DNA of 64,000 bases from Epiperipatus broadwayi (GCA_028023455.1 JAQFVV010013063.1:220680-284679); one strand, 5' to 3'; numbered from the stretch's first letter, positions 47,400-58,958 are shown. Made by a program: numbers and translations. The notes: a model not told the origin generated them from the letters alone.

Positions 47400-48165
47400 A
47401 TGCATGAAGATTTGGGCAAAGATATCCATGATAATGAAAATAAAACAACTTTTTGTTAAAAATCATAAAACTGTGAAACATGAGGCAATTGTATAGAAGG
47501 TTTTAAAATTATACAGATGACTTGTTAGGTTGAAAACTACTAAATTTTTTTTAAAAGTATCTGGATATTAAAAGTTATTTAATTTAATCCCAAAAATTAT
47601 TTTGTCATAACAATTAATATATTAAAGGGAATAGAAAATTTTTTATTTTAAAAATAATTCAGAGTATATAACCATTATGTAATAAAGCAGGAAAAAAACA
47701 TTATTACTGATAATGAAAATTTGTAAGCCTTTGAAATGAAAACTGATAATAAACAGGTTCTGTGTAATAGTTCCAGTTTTATTTTCCAGTTGTATGACTA
47801 TAAACTTTGAAATATTTTAGGCATTATTTTTTGAAGCTGACAAATAGATTTAAACATTCAAATATTATTTGATTGTTTTAAAAGCATTAGTTTTCTTTTT
47901 TTAAGAATCTGCTATATAGATATGATACTAGCTCAGAATCTATACATTTTGATAAGGATAGAACAGTGATAGTTAGGGATTTAATAAACAATATGACTAT
48001 TATAAGTTAATAAATAGTTAGTTCTTGACAAGCATGTGTAATCTGAGATTGCATGTTAATTTTTTTAGTTTTATACCAATTCTCACCAAGCAATAAACAC
48101 ACCTACAGTAATTAACAAAATGATACATAAATACCAAACTGGTTCCAGGTCTATACAGATATACA
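47400..48165. other. AT-rich intergenic DNA, no gene seen
   Basis: No motif, repeat or coding signal recognised. Confidence 0.55.
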
Positions 48166-48523
48166 AGTAAAAAAACAAACTAACTCCTTCTTTTTAAAAC
48201 TTGTTTTTATATGACTATAATCATGAAATTAAAAAAAATCCAATGTTTTGACTATTTTATATAGTCTTTTTCAAGGCACATTAAAATAATATATATATAA
48301 CAAATAACACATATTCCAAAAAAAAAAAAAATTATAAAATATATTCATAACCAAAAATTTACCTTATCTCACTCCCCTTTCCTATTACCAACAATCACAA
48401 TGTAAACACAAACAATTTATATATATATATATATATGTCAATAGATGGCGTTCTACCAAAAACACCATCAAGCGTAAGTTTGTTTACATAAACGTCAGAG
48501 CAAGCATTCACTATCTCTAACTT

Positions 48524-48585
48524 TAATTCCACTTTCAGATCATGATTTCAAGCTATTTGCTATCGTCAGTGAAAGACAGGAATAA
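48524..48585 (-). ncRNA. Hammerhead ribozyme candidate, family 1, intact core
   Basis: The minus strand has AUUCC and CUUUCA (stem I 5'), CUGACGA, stem II AGC-AAAUA-GCU, GAAA, the self-complementary UCAUGA as minimal stem III, UC, then UGAAAG and GGAAU (stem I 3'). Both stem I helices pair perfectly and all invariant core bases are present. The predicted cut lies between 48538 and 48537 on this strand. Confidence 0.7.
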
Positions 48586-48880
48586 GAAACTAGATCTAAA
48601 CACAAACTCTGAGCATTTATAAAACAGTTTCTATTCAGCTTGCAAGTGTGAATCTTTTAGACACGTAATGTCTTCAAACTCAGCATAGCAAACCAGATAG
48701 CTATATGGGTCTGATATCAGTTCAGCATCACCACATAGTAGAAGCCTCTGCAATATATATCATTGCAAGAAAGACCTCAAAGGTACACATATGAAAAACA
48801 AAAAAACAAGTTAAAAACTTGCTAATGCTTGTATTTATGTCAATAGATGACGTTCTGCCAAAAACACCATCAAGCATAAG

Positions 48881-48931
48881 TTTCACTGACAATAGCAAAT
48901 AGCTTGAAATCATGATATGAAAGTGGAATTA
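48881..48931 (+). ncRNA. Hammerhead-like motif, family 1, truncated at unit junction
   Basis: UUUCA, CUGACAA (G8 changed to A), AGC-AAAUA-GCU, GAAA, UCAUGA, UA, UGAAAG. The distal stem I strand is missing because the preceding sequence is the end of another unit, joined right at UUUCA. Confidence 0.45.
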
Positions 48932-49272
48932 AAGTTAGAGATAGTGAATGCTTGCTCTGACATTTATGTAAACAAACTTACACTTGACAGTGTTTTTAAT
49001 AGAACACTATCTATTGACATAAATACAAGCATTAGCAAGTTTTTAACTTGTTTTTTTTGTTTTTCATAAATGTACCTTTGAGGTCTTTCTTGCAATGATA
49101 TATATTGCAGAGGCTTCTACCATGTGATGATGCTGAACTGATATCAGACCCATATAGCTATCTGGCTTGATATGCTGAATTTGAAGACATTATGTGTCTA
49201 AAAGATTCATGCTTTCAAGCTGAATAGAAACCGTTTCATAAATGCTCAGAGTTTGTGTTTAGATCTAGTTTC

Positions 49273-49335
49273 TTATTCCTGTCTTTCACTGACGATAGCA
49301 AATAGCTTGAAATCATGATCTGAAAGTGGAATTAA
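49273..49335 (+). ncRNA. Hammerhead ribozyme candidate, family 1, intact core
   Basis: The layout is a type I hammerhead: AUUCC (49275-49279) pairs with GGAAU (49328-49332) and CUUUCA (49283-49288) with UGAAAG (49321-49326). The core is CUGACGA (49289-49295), stem II AGC/GCU, GAAA, UCAUGA mini stem III, then UC. Predicted cleavage follows C49320. Very short stem III is typical of hammerheads in PLEs. The ORF at 49326-49574 starts inside it and is a shadow of the repeat. Confidence 0.75.
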
Positions 49336-49633
49336 AGTTAGAGATAGTGAATGCTTGCTCTGATGTTTATGTAAACAAACTTACACTTGATGGTGTTTTT
49401 GGTAGAATGCCATCTATTGACATAAATACAAGCATTAGCAAGTTTTTAATTTGTTTTTTTGTTTTTCATAAATGTACCTTTGAGGTCTGTCTTGCAATGA
49501 TATATGTTGCAGAGGCTTTTACTTGTTTTTTTTGTTTTTCATATATATATATATCCTTTAAAACATTTAATTAAAAACCTATTATTTTCTTTTCTGCTTA
49601 AATTTATTCATGCATGAATAAATTTATTCATGC

Positions 49634-49786
49634 ATGAATAAATTTAAGCATGGGGATTTTGATATAAAACCTTTGGAATGTATTAAGTCATATAGTGAAA
49701 GGATGATAAAAGAAAGTGTATATACTAATGAAATAAAACCAGAGTTAAATAGGATGTTAATAGAAAAACAGAAAAGAAAAGAATAG
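49634..49786 (+). pseudogene. PLE-like ORF C-terminus (GIY-YIG endonuclease end)
   Basis: The frame reads KHGDFDIKPLECIKS, then YSERMIKESVYTNEIKPELN, then RMLIEKQKRKE and a stop. An R-x-IKES helix with a Glu followed about nine residues later by PELNR matches the end of GIY-YIG domains in PLE polyproteins and resembles RRIKES at 523-729. The GIY-YIG motif and reverse transcriptase are absent, and upstream sequence is a short palindrome around GCATGAATAAATTTATTCAT. The pseudo-LTR-like arm follows within 50 bp. Confidence 0.5.
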
Positions 49787-49995
49787 GTTTTTAATTAAAT
49801 GTTTTAAAAGATATATATAGATTTTTTTTTAAAAAAAAGAGGAAATTGTTTGTGTTTAAATTGTGATTGGTGGTAATAGGAAAGGGGTGTGAGATAAGGT
49901 AAATTTTTGGTTATGAATATATTTTGTAATGTTTTTTTTTTTTTTTTTTGGAATATGTGTTATTTGTTATATATACATTATTTTATTTTAATGTG

Positions 49996-50040
49996 CCTTG
50001 AAAAAAGACTATATAAAATAGTCGAAACAGTGGATTTTTT
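49996..50040 (+). ncRNA. Variant hammerhead-like motif in outer right arm
   Basis: GCCUUGAAAAAAGA precedes a GACUAU/AUAGUC hairpin, then GAAA and CAGUGG. The mirror copy is at 48245-48285 on the minus strand. It has stem II plus GAAA, but no CUGANGA. Equivalent to the motif in the outer arms of the 43-45 kb element. Confidence 0.25.
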
Positions 50041-50110
50041 TTAATGATTATAGTCATATAAAAAACAAGTTTTAAAAAGAAGGAGTTAGTTTGTTTTATT
50101 TCTATATTGG

Positions 50111-51085
50111 ATATTTATAAACTATTTTGAAAAGAAGAACTGTGTGCTTGATACATTAAATTATTTTATATACAAAAAAATGATTTGATTCAGATTATCA
50201 ATATGTTCTTGAATTTCATGTTGGTAATTAATACAAAAAGAATAAAATGTGGTCAAAGGATGAAACATACATTAGAACCAAAAACTATCTTCATAACTAA
50301 AAAAATTAATTTGAATTTGTTGTTCTTGAATTTCAGGATGAGAGATTAATAGTATAGAAAAAAGTATAAAAATTAGCTGTCAGATCCAAAAAAAAGTCCA
50401 TATGTACAAAAACAATATATACTTTTTTTATTGATGAAATCCTGAAGCAAGAAATTAGTCTGGGAATGAAGATAGAAAAAAGGAAGAGAAACTTAATAAT
50501 CATCATATCTAGCATCTATTGATTTGTAGACTTTCATTACAGTTAACTTTCCAAAAGCATTGTATAATTGGAGTTGTGATGTTTGGTGGATGGGATTTAG
50601 AAGCAAAAAAATTAGACTGAGACAATGTTAAAGATATTCTTATCAAATTCATGTTTCATCAAAATAATATTATTAATGTTTTAAATGCAATTTGCAAAAA
50701 TAAATAAACAAGGGATTTCATCAATCAATATTACATGAAAAATATCTAAAATAATTTTCTTTTTGACTATATAGTTCTGTTTAACTATCCTATACATTTT
50801 TAGTCAGAGAAATGATTCCGAATGTCAAAGTATAACATAAGCTTTAAACTACTGTTGAATTTTTCATACATTAAAATAGAAAATACTGTCACAATTCTAT
50901 TTAAACTGAATTAATTCTCTATAACTATAATATAGATGCATTGAAAATGATTCATTTGAGAATGCATGAAATAATCTAAAAATACCATAGCACCATCAAT
51001 TTTCTAGATATAACTAGCTCTGGTGGAAATGTACTATTTGTTGGATTTATAAGTCCTTTTATCTTTATAAGTATTTCCTTTGGTT
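50111..51085. other. AT-rich intergenic DNA, no gene seen
   Basis: No motif, repeat or coding signal recognised. Confidence 0.55.
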
Positions 51086-51087
51086 AG

Positions 51088-51088
<1 letters not shown>

Positions 51089-51170
<82 letters not shown>
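51089..51170. repeat. (TA)n microsatellite
   Basis: About 82 bp of pure TA. The minus-strand frame 51088-51309 ends in the resulting Tyr-Ile repeat and is not called. Confidence 0.95.
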
Positions 51171-51171
<1 letters not shown>

Positions 51172-51174
51172 CAG

Positions 51175-52350
51175 ACTTTCTAAAAAATATTTATGGCAAT
51201 TGGTGTTTTCCTGACATACCAACTTCTGTCCATTATAAAATTTATACCAAAGATAGCCTGCAGAAGCACAATATTGATTTCTTTCACTGGTATGATCAAC
51301 AAAAATCAAATAGAATCCAGATCTATGATTAAGAAAGTGTTTGGAAGATTTATGAAAGAAATATTTTTTACAGAAAAAAAATCACTATTGTAAGATATCA
51401 AATAAGTAGACCTGAGCATTTTGTGATTTCCAAATTGGTTTGTCTATTTCTTTTTCCTTTATTTTGTATAAGAATTTAAAATAGACAAACTCATATATAT
51501 GTTCTGCAAATAAGTATATAACATTTAAAAAGTTTAATACAAAATTATTTTAAATGCATTTTCATCTTCATGTAATGTTTGGATTTTGTTCACATTATCA
51601 TAAAACAATTTTCTGTTACTAGTCACTTATATTTTATCATTTGTTAATATTCCTTATATAAAATTGATTAGTTATCTTATTACCTTGGGTAAATTAACAT
51701 AACTATAAAGTGATGAACTTTGAGAACTGTTAGTAAATGAAATTTAATGTCTCATTTCTGATGACCTCATGAATTTATTGAATTACAATTAAAAATGTAT
51801 TGGCTAACTATTCATTTGCTTCACTTGTTATGTTTTATAACATCTCAGATAGTTCTGAGACAAGTTTTAAATCACCAATTGACTAGAATTTAAAAAACTA
51901 ATGTGCAGATGGGGAAAAAAAGCTAAACATTATAATTTTAAAGGTAGATGTATAACTAGATATCTTGATTCACTTTCTGATTTTTAAATACCTACTATTG
52001 ACTTCAAATTTCAATAATACAGTATCTTTTATATACGTTCATTTTTTCATTATATAATTAGATATTTCAGTTGTATTAAATAATTATCTTTATGATCTAA
52101 AAATACAGAATTAAATTATATGTATTCTTTAACGTTTATCTTTCTCTCATTTCTCTTCTGTGTTTTAGACTACCTGAAAGTAAATATACACGTATTTACT
52201 TCTGTAGAAAGAAGTTTGCTGTTATTGAGAAAAGAGATCATTTTATTTTTCTTTGAGGCTATAAAGAAACCAAGCAGAGCAAATTGCTAGTATTCACTCC
52301 ATACATTGTAGCTATTATTACTAAGTGATTATTCATGAAAACATAAATGG
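51175..52350. other. AT-rich intergenic DNA, no gene seen
   Basis: No motif, repeat or coding signal recognised. Confidence 0.5.
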
Positions 52351-52899
52351 AATTTTCGCTGACATGCATTAGCCAGCATGGAGAGTTTTTTTTTTTACCT
52401 CTGAGTTTAAAATCAAAAAAAAACAAACATGGTCTTTCTTTTCAATTACCTGATAGCTCTTAACTGAAATGTCAGTTGTTTTTTTGAAAGCAGAATGAAT
52501 GTATTTGTGAATATTTTTTATATTAGATATTTACAACCATGAAAGACAAAATTATGTCATGGCCCTTATTCTTGGGAAACTGTAAAATTACCAAACTAAT
52601 ACAGCAGTTCTTAGTGAAATGTGGAGGATGCTAAGAATCTCCTGATTGTTTGATGCAGGTTGCTATTTGATGATGACCATTTATTTGGATACTTACAGCT
52701 GTAGATCACTTTTAAGAGATGGAAGACTCCAAGAATTGAAAGAATTGTTTAATGTTACATGTGATATTATTGGATTTTATAAAATTTAAAAAAAAGTGAA
52801 GAAATATGTACTGTAATATAAAGGCACAAATGGAGTAAAATTCATTACTATTAAGAAATGAACATTGATGGTATATTAGAAAGAGTGGTAATATTAGTT

Positions 52900-53360
52900 A
52901 TTTAACTTAATGATAGATATCATATACAGATAATTCAGACTTATGCCCCAACAAGTTACCATTATGATGAACAAGTATGGATGTACAAAAGATTTTTAAA
53001 TAACATTTTAAAATTGTCATTGGAGACTTTAATGCTAAAATTGGTAAACAATTGAAAAATGAAAGTGTTGTGGATAATTTTAATTATGGTGATAAAAATG
53101 AGAGAAAACATGGACTTGTGGAGTTTGTAAAAAATAAAAACTTTACATTATGAATTCTTTTTATAAAAAAAAAGATAAATCGAAATGGACTTGGAAGCAT
53201 CCAAATAAAGGTATCAGCAGAATTAAATTATATATTGACTAACAGAATATAGATATTTCAATATTGTAAAGTTCTTAATAAATTCAACACAGAAAGAGGT
53301 CATAGATTAGCAAGATGTAAGATACATGTTAATTCAAAACAAGAAAGACAAAAATTATAT
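52900..53360 (+). pseudogene. RTE LINE apurinic-like endonuclease domain remnant
   Basis: With frameshifts the plus strand reads IQTYAPTSYHYDEQV, GDFNAKIGKQ-like sequence at about 53020-53050 (IVIGDFNAKIGKQ), FVKNKNFTL, a WTWKHPNKGI-like stretch (about 53190) and NxIDYILTNR-like sequence (about 53225). These are the QxYAPT, GDFNA and WxxP...IDYIL blocks of exonuclease-endonuclease-phosphatase domains in LINEs. Multiple stops occur. Confidence 0.75.
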
Positions 53361-53839
53361 ATAAAAAAAAACAGTATTATCAGTTGATATTCTTAATCTT
53401 CAAAAATATTCCAATGAACAAATTCTAAAAATAAGTCAGATTTAAAGGAAATCAGTATGAAGATAACTGATACAATTTAAAAAAACTACAACAAAGATAG
53501 CTGGAACAAAAAAGCAGCAATTGACCATTAAATTTCTACTGAGATGACAATTCATGAAAAAAAGAAGGAATATAAAAATATATAAAAATGATGCATTAAA
53601 AATAATTGAATATCTAAAAATTTATAAAATGGTGAGAAAAGGGTTGATAATCATATAAGAAAGTATAATTGTGATTTAGTAAGGAAAGTTATAGATGAGA
53701 ATAAAAGTTTCAAGAGTATAAATTAACATATTGGTATTGATAGATAACTTATTTTTGCAATAAAAAAGATGAAACTATCACTAAAAAGTAAGATGGCATC
53801 ATGAATATATAGAAGAGTTCTATCAAGTATCTCCTACAG

Positions 53840-55160
53840 CTTACTATATTTTCTGAATTGCCCAGGATTTTAAATGAAGAAGTGAGAGATGCAATAAAAT
53901 TTATAAACAGAAAAACTCATTGCAATGATGACAATTGCAATTAATATTTTAAAAAAAGGATGTGATGAAATATTTTTTTTTTTGGAAAAGTTGTATACCA
54001 AATGTCTAGATAATAAAGAGATATCATATAATAAAAAGAATGCATTATCAATATTATTTTAAAAAAGGAATAAAAATATATTAGAAATTATAGATCTATC
54101 AGTTTTTTATAAGTTTTATACATTATTTAAGGTAATAACAACTCATCTACAGTGAACTTTGAATTGTAAAAAACCAAAAGAAAAATCTGGATTTTAAAGT
54201 GGTTTTAGTACAATGGATCACATTCGAGTATTGAAAGAAGTTATAGAAAGAACTAATGAGCACGTGTTGCTATTATGCTTTGGATTTGTAGATTATGAGA
54301 AGCATTTGATTTTATAAGCATTTCTTCAGTAATTAAAGCATGGTATCATCAAGATATAAATCCTCAATATTTTTATATTCTGAAGAATACTTATCTCCAA
54401 AACTTTTTACAGCAATTTTATAAGAAGTATTTTGGGGATTAAAATGGGAAGCTAAGGAAGTAAAAATATATGGAGATTATTTAAGTCATCTATGTTTTTT
54501 CATGATATAATTGTTTTTTTTTTCAAATAATGCTTTAGAGCTTCAGGAAATATTGCCAGAGTTATCAGATAAAAGTAAGACAATAGGAATAAAGATAAAT
54601 GTTAAAAAGTCTAAAGTTGTGTTATATGGATTTCAGAAAAAGAAAAAAAAAAAGTTAATTATGAGTTAGAAGAAGTTAACAACTACAAATATATTAGTTA
54701 AATTATTAGTAAGGCTGGAAACATAAAGGACAAAGTTAATCATAGAATTAAATTGGAATGATTTTGGTATAAATAATTTAATATTAAAAAAATGTGCCTA
54801 AGTGGTAAAAAGGAAGGTTTTTAACAAATGTTGTTTTACCAGTTTTTATTTATGGATCTGAGATTTGGACATGTAACAGAAAAGCAATACAGAAATCTCA
54901 GTTCACTCAAAGAAATATGGAGAGATGTGTGTTAGGAGTAACAAGAAGAGATCAAAAATAAAATATATGGGTGAAAAAACAAACAGCTGTTACTGACATA
55001 ATTTAAAGAATAAAAAGACTGCAATTGAGTTACGCTGGACATAATTCTAGAAGAAATGTTAATAGATGAATAGTTAAAATCTTAAACTGGATTCCAAGAG
55101 ATATATGTAAAATACTTACTAATAGACTGCATATGAGATGAAATAAGAAAGTGTGCTGAG
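53840..55160 (+). pseudogene. RTE LINE reverse transcriptase and C-terminal region remnant
   Basis: Readable blocks are VRDAIKFINRKTH, IRVLKEVIERTNEHVLLL followed by GFVDYEKHLIL (54210-54320), a degraded region around 54480-54520 where the FADD box should be, VVLPVFIYGSEIWTCNRKAI (54820-54890), RNMERCVLGVTRRD and TAVTDII-RIKRL-LSYAGH (54890-55040), then KILNWIPRD. The catalytic YADD box could not be read. The LPVxxYGSExWT and MERxxLGVTRRD blocks match 41361-41684. Confidence 0.8.
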
Positions 55161-55264
55161 ATGTTGTGAAGAAGAGAAACTAGCAATCTGAGAAGATGGT
55201 TTGAATTTGGAAATATCTTCAACCTGCAGTGTATTGATGGTTGAAAGTGATGATGATTTTTGAA

Positions 55265-56460
55265 TTGCTCAATATTTTTTAGCCTGAGATGCCTAATAAA
55301 AAGACTTATAATATTTCATTTGGAAATAAAAGCAGGAAAAAATATTTTAATAGAATTAATTTTATGCCTTGATAGTAATTTTTTAATGTGTATAAGAATT
55401 TGCTTATTCATTACTTTACCAATGCTATATTAGTTTTGCTATGTGCCATTTTAATGTAATATAACAAAAAAATAAAATTAAAGTGATTTTAGCAATTATG
55501 ACAATTTGGAATCTTCTCAAACAGTTACAAATATTAAAAAAATTATTTTGCTTATACAGCCAGTGCATCAAGTCTGATAAACTTAGGATCTCCAGAAAAT
55601 AATAGCTTAATACCTATGTATCAACAAATACTAAACAGTTGACTATATGATTTTTTATCAGCCAGTTGTGAAATACCTTTTAAGATTTATTCACCTAATA
55701 ACTGAATTCCAGATTATGGTTATGATCACAATTCTAAAAGATATTTAATTAAGAAACTTAAATTTAAAATTTGTAAAAACATGTTCTGTAATTATATATG
55801 ATACAGTATATTTAATAATTAATTTTAGAATAAATTTTAAAACCATATAAGGTTTGATAAATTTATGTTTATAAATTATGAATATATTTAAATGATATAA
55901 ATACTTTTAAATAAGAAACTCAAATTCTTAAAGCATAAAACTTTCATTTTTTCATAAAAATACATTATTAATGTTAAAATTAATAATATATTATTATTTT
56001 CTATTCTTTTTGAACAATCTAAAAGTAAAAGAATATATAATTTATTTATATATTTTTTCTTTAAAAATAAAACATACTCTTATCTTTTATTATTTTTTTA
56101 AATAATAAAAATTCTTTTGAGAACTTATTATTTAAAACTTTCCAAAATCTTTCTTATTTGTAATATTTTAATTCCATATTCTTTGAAATAATAATTTTGT
56201 TTTAATAAATAAGTTTTACTGATTCTTAATAAATAAATATTTAAATATTTTAAATACAAATAATGATTCTGCATACTCATTTCCCCCTAATTTTGTTCAT
56301 TATATGCTGTATTATAAAAACCAAAATAACTCAAATAAAAAAAATATACTTTACTATAATAGTATGATAAAATGTCATGTTAACATCCGAATTTTAATTA
56401 TTGTTTTATTTATTTAAATAGATCAACCTGACTATTTAAAAAGAATTAAATTTTCGCACT
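55265..56460. other. AT-rich intergenic DNA, no gene seen
   Basis: No motif, repeat or coding signal recognised. Confidence 0.55.
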
Positions 56461-56478
56461 GTTCACTTAATACTTATA

Positions 56479-56487
56479 ATACCACTG

Positions 56488-56533
<46 letters not shown>

Positions 56534-56539
56534 CAGTGG

Positions 56540-56580
<41 letters not shown>
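56479..56580. repeat. (TA)n tracts bounded by a short inverted repeat
   Basis: ACCACTGAAATATA at 56480 is inverted as TATATTTCAGTGGT at 56526, with a TA loop, followed by a second TA run. The frame on the minus strand is a Tyr-Ile artefact. Confidence 0.85.
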
Positions 56581-56583
<3 letters not shown>

Positions 56584-56659
56584 CCTACACTCCCAACACC
56601 GCTCATATACATTACATGAGCGAAATACACAGGCGCTAGTTCTATTAATGAATAGAACA

Positions 56660-57576
56660 ATATAACAAATAATATAATAAAATTATTACTGAGACTCTAT
56701 ATTTAAGTTTATGTTCAGCTCAGCTCAGTGGGAGGCTATAGGCAGTTCATAAGATATATGATAATAAATGAGTAAAAGAAGAAATATTATAAAATATTCA
56801 ATATAATGTAAATTCCTTTGTTAATTAATTGTATGATAAAGAATCATAATGTTTACTTAGTATAGTCTATTACAAATATACTTTAAACTTAATTTCTTCC
56901 TTCATCCAAGTATAATATATATCAGCTTGCTATAATTATACTCTTAACAATTCTATGACTTGGCACATTATAAACTAAACATCTACTTTAATGCCAATCA
57001 AGAAATAAATAATAAGATCTCAGGGAATTTAACAAACACAGTTGAATTAAATAAACTACATTGGCCCATAAGTTATAATTATAAAGTATGATAAAACATA
57101 ATGAAACAAATTGACTAAATATTTTACTGTGTTTCAATAATAAGATAATGACAGAGATAGGGTATTTTAATCTCATATCATCATCTCAGAAATATACTGA
57201 TCTGGCAACCTTTCTAATACGTTTATCAAGTGGCAAGTACTCTTTATAATGTTTGGATTAAGAAATACAATATTGTCAGACACTATCAAATTTAATATTA
57301 TAACTCTAAAATAATATATCTGTTGTATAATAGATTTATGAAATGTGGAGATGTGGAAATGGAAATACGAATGTACACAAGAATAACTCAAGACACAGTT
57401 CTTAAGATTTTAAATAACTAAACAAATCATTTATTATAACAAATAAACTTGGTCTAACATAATATTTACAAATGGACTATTTGTTTACATATTTTTAGAT
57501 TATCAAATAAATTTTTTTTTATTTTTAGCATCAGTTTGGGATTATCCCTACTATCAAAGCAAATTAATAACAAAGT
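56660..57576. other. AT-rich DNA, no gene seen
   Basis: Two minus-strand frames (56988-57176, 57173-57391) have no recognisable family and no splice support. TTTATT near 57522 would be a minus-strand AATAAA poly(A) signal if the exon at 57577 is real. Confidence 0.4.
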
Positions 57577-57621
57577 TTAAACATCCTGACTTCGAACACA
57601 GGCTTTGCCTACATGTTTCAT
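57577..57621 (-). CDS. Speculative terminal exon partner of the 59-kb signal-peptide exon
   Basis: On the minus strand TTATTGTCATATAG ends at 57622 and is followed by ATGAAACATG. In phase 0, as needed by the donor at 58959, it reads MKHVGKACVRSQDV and stops. In another frame the same DNA is cysteine-rich (ETCRQSLCSKSGC), but that frame would need a different splice phase. The acceptor lacks a long pyrimidine tract. Listed only as a candidate. Confidence 0.15.
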   Translation of the reverse strand: MKHVGKACVRSQDV

Positions 57622-58958
57622 CTATATGACAATAAATAAATAACATGTTATATTATTAGCACAAAAAACACCTTTGAGAGGATATTACTCTTGATTAATA
57701 AAATAAATCAAATTACTTATATTTGGCTTTCAGCAAAGCAACTTTCTTTAGTTGACTAATAATCACTTTCAATTACGTATACCTTTCATTTATAGCAACA
57801 AAATCATGTTTGTTCTGATGATTTGATGATTTGTAACATTTATTTAAATAAATACACTGTATTTTAAAATATTTATTTTTCGTTTTAATCTTAATACTTT
57901 ATACTTCTATTAAATGAATGTAGTATATTTCAAAAGCATTTATTTCTCATTTTAATTTCAATAATTCTATACTTTATATGCGCGGCACTATTTATATTAC
58001 GCGTGTGCACGTTCAAGCAGCAATAATGCAAAACAATCTTTTCTATAAACTCTCCAATTATTAAGAAAATATCATACAATTATTTTATTTCGAACAATGT
58101 CGTAATTCATCAATAAAATATGACACTAATACTACATCAAGAGTTAATCTAACAATTTATCTAGCCACATATTAATTAACACAAAGCTATCTTTTTAAGA
58201 TTATATATACTATACGTTGCAAGGGGAATCTACATGAGGAGCAAATAACTCTTACTGAACACTTTTACAATTCCTCATTACCAAGAATCTAAGAAAAACG
58301 TCACATAATTTTCTAAACATCATTTAATCATATTTCAACAATAACTCATTTACTTCTAAATACATTATTGGTGGGGATTTAATTCCTTATCACCAGGGCC
58401 TAAGAACATCACTTCAAAAAATATCATTACTCATACACATATAAAATAAACTAGGCTCTACTCATGGAAAATTATTAACATATACTAAATAAGCAAGATC
58501 TTTTATTCCTACAGACATTATAACACAAAGATTTCTTTCTATTCTTATAGCTTCTCTAAATATCGAACATTATAAATACATGCTGGCAGATAAATACATA
58601 CAGATAATATACCAATCCATTCAACCCAGTAGAATACGACAGTGTACGAAATTTATGCATAAATTTATTCACAAACTATACTTTATCAAAAAAATATTAT
58701 AATTGTGCAAAACAAACACACACCCGCAAATAAAAAGTATATATAATATTAACTCTAAATTACACACTAAGCAGGTAATATGATAATTAAATATTGCATT
58801 AAGGCATAACTTTTAATTTAATAAACTTTAGGTTACTTTTTAAAATTTAACGGTACGAACAAAACAAAGAACAAAATTTTCACTTTGAGATAATAAAGTA
58901 TACAAAATAAATGTAAACTTCTCTAATAATATATTAAAAAAATATTTCTTTTTTTTAC
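57622..58958. other. AT-rich DNA, possible intron
   Basis: There is a small CpG-containing patch at about 57979-58020 (ATGCGCGGCAC, ACGCGTGTGCACG). No repeat family was recognised here, which is unusual for this window. Confidence 0.4.

Larger units (their letters stand above)
45785..47400. mobile_element. Compound foldback of family-3 hammerhead units
   Basis: The left half (45785-46590) is the reverse complement of the right half (46600-47400). Examples are GATTTGCTATCTTAATATAA and CTTCAGCCAT, which appear in opposite orientations. Each half has two tandem units of about 490-525 bp. A unit runs from a hammerhead motif through GGTCATGTGTATYAGYTA, GGGTTCAAATCCC, TTACATCTAGGTTAAGTATA, a GATTGACTTAAG block and GATGCCAATATT to TAGATTTGCTATCTTA. 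The GGGTTCAAATCCC is B-box-like. No ORF was found. The 84-codon frame at 46317-46571 lies in the repeat. Confidence 0.7.
48170..50110. mobile_element. Compound PLE-like foldback element with family-1 hammerhead units
   Basis: The outer arms 48170-48435 and 49835-50105 are inverted copies of about 270 bp (AACTCCTTCTTTTTAAAACT against TTTTAAAAAGAAGGAGTTAG, with a shared GACTATTTTATATAGTC segment). Inside lie one minus-strand unit (48440-48830) and two plus-strand units (48835-49510, spaced 403 bp), each with CTATATGGGTCTGATATCAG or its complement. At 49554-49811 a smaller inverted repeat encloses a PLE-like ORF end. The order ORF end followed by a pseudo-LTR-like arm is as in PLEs. Confidence 0.7.
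52352..55260 (+). mobile_element. RTE-type LINE, nearly full length but heavily decayed
   Basis: A 5' segment (52352-52510) shared with 31710-31860 is followed by endonuclease-like sequence, a reverse transcriptase and a C-terminal region, ending near GTGATGATGATTTTTGAATT, which suits the short repeats at RTE 3' ends. No target duplication was identified. It is the most complete of three RTE remnants in the window. Confidence 0.75.

Noticed and set aside
48728-49574. Two frames sharing LDGVFGR and IDINTSISKFL
   Set aside because: The similarity arises because both cover inverted copies of the family-1 unit. The frame is not kept in the 61-62 kb copies.
53840-55160. Functional LINE reverse transcriptase
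   Set aside because: Frameshifts and stops throughout, and the catalytic YADD region cannot be read.
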